The notes under the pieces: generated by a model
What the model was told of the DNA's origin: nothing
Databases searched by the model: none
Seen by the model: the letters and a program-made list of their open reading frames with translations, nothing else
Shown here: positions 6,313-12,425 of the stretch, in pieces
Layout: every line of letters starts with the position of its first letter
Position numbering within the stretch: the first letter of the stretch is position 1
Made by a program: the position numbers and the translations under genes
NCBI GenBank assembly: GCA_035693165.1
Contig: DASSGZ010000347.1
Location: forward strand, 1-20,544
Length of the DNA: 20,544 nt
Reading direction: 5' to 3'
Source: JAICKM01 sp035693165
GTDB taxonomy: Bacteria > Chloroflexota > Chloroflexia > QHBQ01 > JAICKM01

Positions 6313-7029
6313 ATGGCAACGGTTTCAGAGCCGGCCGGCAAGGTCGCGCCGGCGGAAGTTGCGACAGGGTCGTCGTCACGGACGCGCCCGCGCACCTGGT
6401 TCGAGCGCAACCACTTCTGGCTGCGCCGCCTGCACTCGTTGACCGGCGTGGTGCCGGTCGGCGGCTTTTTGATCTATCACTTCTGGGAAAACGCCACCGC
6501 TCTGCAAAGCAATACCAAGTGGGACGAGATGGCGGTCCACGCCCGCGATATTCAACTGCTGTTTTTTGTCGAGTTCGGGCTGATTTTGCTGCCCCTCCTC
6601 TATCATGCGCTGTACGGCCTCTTTATCGCGTCGTATGCGCGCGTGAACGTCGCCGCTTACGGTTATGCGCGGAACCGCCTGTTCATGTGGCAGCGCGTCA
6701 CGGGCATTATCCTGGTGCTGTATATCGTCTATCACGTGATGGTGTTGCGCTTCGGGGCCTTCGCCTCGGGCGCTGCCTCCTATGACATCATGGCCCAGCA
6801 CTTGAGCAATCCCCTCATCTTTGCTTTCTACACAGCCGGCATCCTGAGCGCAAGCTTCCATCTGGGTAACGGGCTTTGGGCTTTCTTGATTACCTGGGGC
6901 CTGACCGTGGGCAAGCGGTCGCAACGGATCTCGCAGTGGGTCACGACGGCCATCTCGGTGGCGATGAGTGTCCTGGGCATGGCGATTATCATCGCGATTG
7001 TCGCCAGCCGGGGCGGCTTCACGCTGTAA
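6313..7029 (+). CDS. sdhC: Succinate dehydrogenase cytochrome b558 subunit
   Basis: A 238-aa membrane anchor of a Bacillus-type (type B, single-anchor) succinate:quinone oxidoreductase, which passes electrons from the iron-sulfur subunit to quinone. It has five hydrophobic segments and the family pattern LRRLHSLTGVVPVGGFLIYH. Histidines in RRLH (41), LLYH (98), IVYH and SFHLGNG are the expected ligands of two b hemes. The ATG at 6313 has GGAGG with 6-nt spacing; the longer in-frame reading from 6100 covers the promoter and is rejected. First gene of sdhCAB, 12 bp before sdhA. Confidence 0.93.
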   Translation: MATVSEPAGKVAPAEVATGSSSRTRPRTWFERNHFWLRRLHSLTGVVPVGGFLIYHFWENATALQSNTKWDEMAVHARDIQLLFFVEFGLILLPLLYHALYGLFIASYARVNVAAYGYARNRLFMWQRVTGIILVLYIVYHVMVLRFGAFASGAASYDIMAQHLSNPLIFAFYTAGILSASFHLGNGLWAFLITWGLTVGKRSQRISQWVTTAISVAMSVLGMAIIIAIVASRGGFTL

Positions 7030-7041
7030 AGGAGACGACAG

Positions 7042-8952
7042 ATGCCGAAAATTATCGTCGTCGGGGGCGGCCTGGCCGGCCTGTCCTCCACGATCAAAAT
7101 CACCGAGATGGGGATACCGGTTGATCTCTTCTCGATTGTGCCGGTGCGGCGCTCGCACTCGGTTTGCGCGCAGGGCGGCATTAATGCCGCCGTCAACACC
7201 AAGGGTGAAGGCGACTCCGTCTGGCAGCACTTCGACGATACAATCTATGGCGGCGATTTCCTCGCCAACCAGGGCGTGGTCATGGGCATGTGCGAAGCCG
7301 GACCCTCGATCATCTTCCTGCTCGACCGCATGGGCGTGATGTTCAACCGCACGCCCGAAGGCAACATCGACTTCCGCCGCTTCGGCGGTACCAAGCACCA
7401 CCGCACGGCCTTTGCGGGGGCGACCACCGGCCAGCAGTTGCTGTACGCGCTCGATGAGCAGGTGCGCCGCGAGGAAGCCGCGGGCATGGTCCGCAAGTTC
7501 GAGGGCTGGGAGTTCCTCAGCGCCGTGATCGACGACAACGGCGTCTGTCGTGGCATCGTGGCCCAGGACATGAAGAGCATGGCGATCCGCGCCTTCCCGG
7601 CGGATGCCGTGATCCTGGCGACGGGCGGGCCGGGCCTCATCTTCGGCCTCTCGACCAACTCGATGATCAACACGGGCACGGCGGCGAGCGCTGTCTACCA
7701 GCAGGGCGCCCTCTATGCCAACGGCGAGTTCATCCAGGTCCACCCCACCGCGATCCCCGGCGAAGACAAGCTGCGGCTGATGTCCGAGTCGATCCGCGGC
7801 GAGGGCGGGCGCGTCTGGACGTACAAGGACGGCAAGCCCTGGTATTTTCTGGAGGAGACCTATCCTGAATACGGCAACCTGGTGCCGCGCGACATCGCCA
7901 CCCGCGAGATCTTCCACGTCTGCGTCGATCTGGGCCTGGGCGTGGACGGCCAGAACCAGGTCTACCTCGACGTGAGCCATCTCGACCCGCACATGCTCGA
8001 AGTCAAGCTGGGTGGCGTGATGGAGATCTACCGCAAGTTCGTGGGCGACGACCCGGTCAAGGTGCCGATGCGCATCTTCCCCGCCGTGCACTACTCGATG
8101 GGCGGCCTCTGGGTGGACAACGAGCACGGCATGACCAACATCCCCGGCCTGTTCGCCGGCGGCGAGGCCGATTACCAGTACCATGGGGCCAATCGCCTGG
8201 GCGCCAACTCGCTGCTGTCCTGTATCTACACCGGCCTGCACGTGGTGGGGCCGAATGCCGCGGAGTACGCAAAGGATGCGGCGCGCGGCAGCGACTCCGT
8301 GCCGTCGAGCGTCTTTGACGCTGAAGTGGCGCGGCAGAACGAGAACAACGACTGGCTCAAGCGGGCCAACGGCAAGGAAAACCCCTACGTGCTGCACCGC
8401 GAACTGGGCCAAATCATGACCAACAACGTGACCGTGGTACGCTACAACGACAAGCTGCGCGAGACCGACGGCAAGATCCAGGAGTTGATGGGCCGCTATC
8501 GCAACCTCGCGGTGCCCGATAAGAGCGAGTGGTCGAACCAGCCGCTCCTGTTCAGCCGCCAGCTCTGGAACATGCTCGTGCTGGCGCGCGTGATCACGCT
8601 CGGTGCGCTGCGCCGCGACGAGAGCCGGGGCGCCCACTACAAGCCGGAATTCCCCAAGCGCAACGACGCCCAATGGCTGAAAACCACGCTGGCCCACTTT
8701 GCCGGGCCGGCGGAAGCACCCGAATTCAGCTACCAGGCGGTGGATATTTCGCTTCTCCCGCCGCGGTCGCGCGATTATAGTGGCAAGACCAAGCAGCCGG
8801 AGGCGCCGCCCGCGCCCGCGCCCGCGCCCGCTGCGGCGCCTGCGGGCAACGGCGGCACGACCGTCACGCTGGCGCCCACCGCAAAGGGCGCAGGCAACGG
8901 CGCAGCGGCTGCGGCGACCGGCGGAGAAAAGATCGAGTCGGGGCGCGACTAA
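7042..8952 (+). CDS. sdhA: Succinate dehydrogenase flavoprotein subunit
   Basis: A 636-aa FAD subunit that oxidises succinate to fumarate in the TCA cycle. The Rossmann motif GGGLAG lies at 8-13, followed by RSHSVCAQGGINAA with His39 as the expected covalent FAD attachment, HPTAIPG and SESIRGEGG of the dicarboxylate site, and HYSMGGLWVD and GANRLGANSLLS of the capping and C-terminal parts. Start ATG with AAAGGAG 8 nt upstream. Residues from about 585 to 636 form a Pro/Ala then Gly/Ala-rich tail beyond the usual family end. Order C-A-B and sequence type match Bacillus SDH and the related diheme fumarate reductases, so the direction in vivo depends on the quinone. Confidence 0.95.
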   Translation: MPKIIVVGGGLAGLSSTIKITEMGIPVDLFSIVPVRRSHSVCAQGGINAAVNTKGEGDSVWQHFDDTIYGGDFLANQGVVMGMCEAGPSIIFLLDRMGVMFNRTPEGNIDFRRFGGTKHHRTAFAGATTGQQLLYALDEQVRREEAAGMVRKFEGWEFLSAVIDDNGVCRGIVAQDMKSMAIRAFPADAVILATGGPGLIFGLSTNSMINTGTAASAVYQQGALYANGEFIQVHPTAIPGEDKLRLMSESIRGEGGRVWTYKDGKPWYFLEETYPEYGNLVPRDIATREIFHVCVDLGLGVDGQNQVYLDVSHLDPHMLEVKLGGVMEIYRKFVGDDPVKVPMRIFPAVHYSMGGLWVDNEHGMTNIPGLFAGGEADYQYHGANRLGANSLLSCIYTGLHVVGPNAAEYAKDAARGSDSVPSSVFDAEVARQNENNDWLKRANGKENPYVLHRELGQIMTNNVTVVRYNDKLRETDGKIQELMGRYRNLAVPDKSEWSNQPLLFSRQLWNMLVLARVITLGALRRDESRGAHYKPEFPKRNDAQWLKTTLAHFAGPAEAPEFSYQAVDISLLPPRSRDYSGKTKQPEAPPAPAPAPAAAPAGNGGTTVTLAPTAKGAGNGAAAAATGGEKIESGRD

Positions 8953-9021
8953 GCGCGCGTGTAACTGTGCCGCCCCGGTCCGCGCGGACCGGGTGGGGCA
9001 CCGAGGAGGACAGCAATCGTC

Positions 9022-9831
9022 ATGGCTACGCCAACCACTCCGGCGGGTCGCGCCGCCGCCCCGACGGGACCCGCCCAACGCATGGTGGAACTACGCATTC
9101 TCCGCCAGGACAAACCCGCCGGGGCCACCGGCGCCGATCCGCGCTGGGAAGAATTCAGCGTGCCCTATCGCCAGGGCATGAACATCATCTCCTGCCTGCA
9201 AGCCATCCAGCGCAACCCGGTGAACAAGGCCGGGCAGCCGACCCAGCCCGTGGTCTGGGAGAGCAACTGCCTGGAAGAGGTCTGCGGCGCCTGCACCATG
9301 GTCATCAACGGCAAGGTGCGCCAGGCGTGCTCGGCCCTGGTCGATAACCTGACCCAGCCGATCACGCTGGAGCCGTGCCACACCTTCGCGGTGGTGCGCG
9401 ACCTGATCGTGGACCGCTCGCGCATGTTCGAGACGCTGAAGAAGATCAAGGGCTGGGTGCCCATCGACGGCACCTATGACCTCGGCCCCGGCCCCAAGAT
9501 GAACGAGGCCGACCGGCAGATCTCCTATGTGCTCTCGACCTGCATGACCTGCGGTGCCTGCCTGGAAGCCTGCCCCAACGTGAACGACTCGACGCCGTTC
9601 ATCGGGTCGTTCGCCCTCAACCAGGTGCGCCTGTTCAACAGCCACCCCACCGGCGCCATGATCGCCGAGGAGCGGCTGGAGGCGCTGATGGACGAGGGCG
9701 GCATCGCCTACTGCGACAACGACCAGAACTGCGTGCGCGTCTGCCCCAAGGGCATCCCGCTCACCGACAGCATCGCCGAGATGAACCGCCAGGTCAACTT
9801 CTACGCGATCAAGAGCATTTTGAACAAGTAG
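9022..9831 (+). CDS. sdhB: Succinate dehydrogenase iron-sulfur subunit
   Basis: A 269-aa subunit carrying electrons from FAD to the b hemes. The plant-ferredoxin-type [2Fe-2S] domain has NCLEEVCGACTM and a fourth Cys in RQACSAL. The C-terminal dicluster domain has CMTCGACLEACP and CDNDQNCVRVCPKG, supplying cysteines for the [4Fe-4S] and [3Fe-4S] centres. The ATG at 9022 has GAGGAGG about 12 nt upstream, slightly long; an ATG at 9082 (MVELRILRQ) is the other possible start and would remove a 20-residue Ala/Pro/Thr-rich N-terminus. It lies 69 bp after sdhA and ends 14 bp before a strong terminator. Confidence 0.94.
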   Translation: MATPTTPAGRAAAPTGPAQRMVELRILRQDKPAGATGADPRWEEFSVPYRQGMNIISCLQAIQRNPVNKAGQPTQPVVWESNCLEEVCGACTMVINGKVRQACSALVDNLTQPITLEPCHTFAVVRDLIVDRSRMFETLKKIKGWVPIDGTYDLGPGPKMNEADRQISYVLSTCMTCGACLEACPNVNDSTPFIGSFALNQVRLFNSHPTGAMIAEERLEALMDEGGIAYCDNDQNCVRVCPKGIPLTDSIAEMNRQVNFYAIKSILNK

Positions 9832-9845
9832 TCTACTCGCTACAA

Positions 9846-9912
9846 CGCGCCGCCCCCGCCGTCCACAAACCGGTCAGAGAACCGGGACAGGACAGCGGGG
9901 GCGGCGCGTTTT
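9846..9912 (+). terminator. Intrinsic terminator of sdhCAB
   Basis: A perfect 14-bp GC stem (9846-9859 with 9895-9908) encloses a second small hairpin (CCGGT/ACCGG) and is followed by TTTT. The branched, long loop is unusual. It also separates sdhB from the convergent deacetylase gene. Confidence 0.85.
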
Positions 9913-9938
9913 CGCTTTCCGCAATTAGCGTGTGCTGC

Positions 9939-10796
9939 TTAGCTGCGCATGACGACGCGGCGGTAGCTTTCGCCGTAGGGCACGCCGGCCAGGGCGCCGG
10001 TCTCGGCGGCGCGGGTGCGGATACGCTCGGCCAGTTCCTCCGGCGGGCCGATCTGGCTGGCGTGGTGCTTGAGCGCCGCGATCTTCTGGTCCAGCGTCTC
10101 GGTGATGTCGCTGACCACGTTCGGCTGGTCCGATCCCCAGAGGTAGATCTCCTTCACCTTGTGCGGCTCCAGGCCCTCCTCGGTGATCTGCTCGTGGTAT
10201 TGCAGGGGATCGCGCGCCGTGGGGTAGATCGCGTCGACGGTCGCCGTGCCGACGGCGCGGTGGTCCGGGTGGTTGATGAACTGGTTGTTATAGAACAGCG
10301 TCAACGGGTCGTGGACCATGACCGCGTAGGGCCGGTAGCGGCGGATCAGGCGGGTGATGTCGCCGCGCAGCTTCAGGTCGGGCTGGACCAGGCCGTCGGG
10401 GTAGCGCAGGAAGACCACTTCCTCCACGCCCACCTCGCGCGCGGCGGCAAGCTGTTCCTGCTCGCGGGTGCTCGACAGCCGGGCGTTGGTCATGGTCTTG
10501 TCCGGCGTGCCCTTGTCGCCGCTGGTGACGACCACGTAGACGACATGGCGGCCCGCCGCCACCCATTTGGCGATGGTGCCGGCGGAGCTAAACTCGGCGT
10601 CGTCCGGGTGCGCGCCGATCAACAGCACCGTGGTCGGGCGTTCCGGCTGGCCTTCGACGGGCGGTGCCTGTGGCGGGCCGACTACCTCCAGCGGGGCGGG
10701 TGCGGGCAACGTCGCCGCCTGCGCCGGGGCGACCCCGGTGGTATCCTTCACATCGCCGGTCCCGGCAACGCTTTCGCTACTTTCAGATTGTGCCAT
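9939..10796 (-). CDS. PIG-L/LmbE-family N-acetylglucosaminyl deacetylase
   Basis: A 285-aa zinc-dependent deacetylase of the PIG-L/LmbE/MshB/BshB family, which removes acetyl from GlcNAc-type conjugates (for example in low-molecular-weight thiol or glycolipid synthesis). The zinc/catalytic motif AHPDDAE begins at residue 62, and the second motif HPDHRAVG follows in the middle of the protein. Residues 1-55 are a Pro/Ala-rich, probably disordered N-terminus. ATG 10796 gives MAQSESS and lacks a nearby ribosome-binding site. A GTG at 10832 is in frame but only 2 nt after GGAGG. A hairpin lies between GGAGG and the ATG. It is the last gene of a three-gene minus-strand cluster. The exact substrate is not known. 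Confidence 0.88.
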   Translation of the reverse strand: MAQSESSESVAGTGDVKDTTGVAPAQAATLPAPAPLEVVGPPQAPPVEGQPERPTTVLLIGAHPDDAEFSSAGTIAKWVAAGRHVVYVVVTSGDKGTPDKTMTNARLSSTREQEQLAAAREVGVEEVVFLRYPDGLVQPDLKLRGDITRLIRRYRPYAVMVHDPLTLFYNNQFINHPDHRAVGTATVDAIYPTARDPLQYHEQITEEGLEPHKVKEIYLWGSDQPNVVSDITETLDQKIAALKHHASQIGPPEELAERIRTRAAETGALAGVPYGESYRRVVMRS

Positions 10797-10856
10797 TCCA
10801 ATTTTGCGGTCCCCGTGGGCGGGGAACCGCACTGCCTCCTTTCGGGTTGCGATTGC

Positions 10857-11381
10857 TTATTCTACCGCTGGGGGCGGCGCGGGCCGTTCATCGCCGATCA
10901 GGCTGAAATCGGTTTCGGTCGCGCCCAGCTCGCACAGCAGGGCGCGCACCTCTTCATGGCGCGGCGTGGGGCCGACGGTGACGACCACGCCGCCCTCGCG
11001 CACGCGCTGCTCCAGTTGCTGGGCATGGGCCTCGGTCAGCCCCACGCCGGTGAGCACGCCGACGATGCCGCCGGTGCCCGCCCCGACCACGGCGCCGCCG
11101 AGCGCGGCCATGAGCGGTCCGGCGGCGAGCAGCGGCCCCAGCCCCGGAATCATCAGCACGCCGGCCCCGATTAGCCAGCCGCCGATGCCGCCCAGCACAC
11201 CGCCGAGCGTGGCTCCGGTCTCGGCACCCTCATGGCCGGCTTCCTCTTCCGCCTCGACCACCGGGTCGTTCATAATCACGCTGACATCCGCCGGGGCGAA
11301 GCCGTGCGCCTGCAGCGCCTGGATCGCGGCGGCCGCTTTCGCCCGGTCGGCGAAGACGCCCACCGCCACTTCCGATGACAT
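10857..11381 (-). CDS. GSP17M/YflT-like stress protein with Gly-rich membrane region
   Basis: A 174-aa protein. The N-terminal part resembles the general stress protein 17M/YflT domain: VGVFADRAKAAAAIQALQ followed by GFAPADVSVI. The middle (about 55-118) is a Gly/Ala-rich hydrophobic stretch of the glycine-zipper kind that could insert in or associate with membrane. The C-terminal part (EGGVVVTVGPTPRHEEVRALL) is an alpha/beta tail common in this group. The ATG at 11381 has AAGGA 7 nt upstream. Members of the family are induced by stress in other bacteria, but the biochemical role is not known. Confidence 0.75.
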   Translation of the reverse strand: MSSEVAVGVFADRAKAAAAIQALQAHGFAPADVSVIMNDPVVEAEEEAGHEGAETGATLGGVLGGIGGWLIGAGVLMIPGLGPLLAAGPLMAALGGAVVGAGTGGIVGVLTGVGLTEAHAQQLEQRVREGGVVVTVGPTPRHEEVRALLCELGATETDFSLIGDERPAPPPAVE

Positions 11382-11399
11382 ACGCCGTTCCTTCGTTTG

Positions 11400-11807
11400 C
11401 TATAGCCGCGTCGATTTGGGCCGATGCAGTTGCCGCCAGCGCCGCTGGCGATCAACCAGGATCTCGATATTCTCGTAGGTATCGTTGCCTTGCGCGGTGC
11501 GCGCTTCGATCACCCAGGGTTCGATGCGTTCCCAGACCGGCTCCATGCTGTTCAGCACATCAAACAGCAGATCTTCGCTCAGCAACCCGTGATCGACCAG
11601 CGAGCCGACCAATTCCCAGTAGCCCAGGACGCTGTCCAGCCGGTTGCGTTCCTGGGTGCCGGGGGGATAGCGGTGGCTGACCTCGCTCCAGGGGCCGGGG
11701 CGAAACTCGCGCAAGAACCAGTTCTCGTTCTCCAGGAACCGCGGATCCTGCCGCGTACGGAACAGTTGCAACATTAGCTTAGCGTCTTCATGGGTCGGGA
11801 TGCCCAT
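11400..11807 (-). CDS. DUF4760-like conserved hypothetical protein
   Basis: A 135-aa soluble protein, probably mostly helical, with many Trp and acidic residues. The part RNRLDSVLGYWELVGSLVDHG followed by a Leu-rich helix resembles DUF4760 proteins; this is recognition by eye. No signal peptide, membrane segment or catalytic motif is evident. The ATG at 11807 has GGAGG about 11 nt upstream. It is the first gene of a minus-strand cluster with the GSP17M-like gene (18 bp later) and the PIG-L gene. Confidence 0.7.
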   Translation of the reverse strand: MGIPTHEDAKLMLQLFRTRQDPRFLENENWFLREFRPGPWSEVSHRYPPGTQERNRLDSVLGYWELVGSLVDHGLLSEDLLFDVLNSMEPVWERIEPWVIEARTAQGNDTYENIEILVDRQRRWRQLHRPKSTRL

Positions 11808-11846
11808 ACTTGCGTGTGCCTCCTGCCTGTGTGATTCGCTCGCCCC

Positions 11847-11852
11847 AGTATA
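11847..11852 (-). promoter_or_regulatory. Possible -10 box of the DUF4760/GSP17M/PIG-L cluster
   Basis: TATACT on the minus strand lies 39 nt before the ATG at 11807, inside otherwise GC-rich DNA. The best -35 (TCGGCA, 18 bp upstream) is poor. Nothing else recognisable was seen between here and the promoter at 12076. Confidence 0.4.
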
Positions 11853-12075
11853 GCAGAGTGGGCGTGGGCCTGCCGAGCGGCGTGGTCTGGTGCGCCGGGC
11901 GTTTGTGGGCCTCCTGAGATGCGCTGCCGGATAGGGCGCAGATCAATTTTTGTGCCGCCCTGCGACAAAACCGCCGGCCACTCGGAGCCATCAAGACAAA
12001 GAGTCCGTTCATCGAGGAGCGGCGCGCCGATGCCCGTCCGCCGCAGGGCGGCCTGCCGCTAGGTCGCGCGACGGA

Positions 12076-12105
12076 TTGACAGCGGCCTGGGCGCTGTGCT
12101 ATAAC
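12076..12105 (+). promoter_or_regulatory. Sigma-70 promoter of the T-box/tyrS transcript
   Basis: -35 TTGACA (12076-12081), 18-bp spacer, -10 TATAAC (12100-12105). The predicted start near 12112 leaves a leader of about 310 nt that contains the T-box. Confidence 0.8.
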
Positions 12106-12111
12106 AGAGGC

Positions 12112-12403
12112 AACCGAATACCGAGAAGGCAATGACGGAGACTCAGTAGGGCCGGAGCGGCAACCAGGCAGAGAGCGCGCGGGTGGTGCGAGCGCGCGGC
12201 GACCTCCGGCGGCGAATTACCCTCTGGAGCCTGTGGCCGAACGCGGCAGATGCCGCCGGTAGGCTGCTCACGGGAGCGCCCGTTACCGCGCCCCGCGTCG
12301 GAAGACGCGGTGAGGTCCCGCGCCGCGAGGCCGGGATGCAAGCACGGTGGTACCACGAGCCGGTCTCTGACCCTCGTCCGCGCAACAGCGGGCGGGGTTT
12401 TTT
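12112..12403 (+). promoter_or_regulatory. Tyrosine T-box riboswitch
   Basis: A tRNA-sensing leader controlling the downstream TyrRS gene by antitermination. Stem I pairs GCCGGAG (12151-12157) with CTCCGGC (12204-12210). The specifier loop has the loop-E strands AGTA (12145-12148) and GAA (12214-12216), followed by TAC at 12218-12220, a tyrosine codon. The distal part has GAGAG and a GGTGCGA-containing loop inside GCGCGC arms. The hallmark T-box sequence CACGGTGGTACCACGAG spans 12343-12359. Its bulge TGGT would pair with the ACCA end of tRNA-Tyr, and a terminator follows. Uncharged tRNA-Tyr should stabilise the antiterminator and permit transcription. The specifier register is the least certain part, but the downstream enzyme agrees with Tyr. 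Confidence 0.88.
12371..12403 (+). terminator. Regulated intrinsic terminator of the T-box
   Basis: CCTCGTCCGC pairs with GCGGGCGGGG (G-U pairs included) around a short loop, followed by six T (12398-12403). The left arm can instead pair with the ACCACGAG side of the T-box sequence, giving the antiterminator. Confidence 0.85.
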
Positions 12404-12425
12404 GTTGCCCTGGACAGGAGCAGCG

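Noticed and set aside
6376..9078. A 900-codon open frame antisense to sdhC/sdhA
   Set aside because: GC-rich shadow of strongly conserved sdh genes; its composition is Arg/His/Gly/Ala-rich without domain structure, and no ribosome-binding site was seen.
12183..12425. An upstream in-frame extension of the TyrRS fusion
   Set aside because: It lies inside the T-box and its terminator; the first start with a ribosome-binding site is at 12426.
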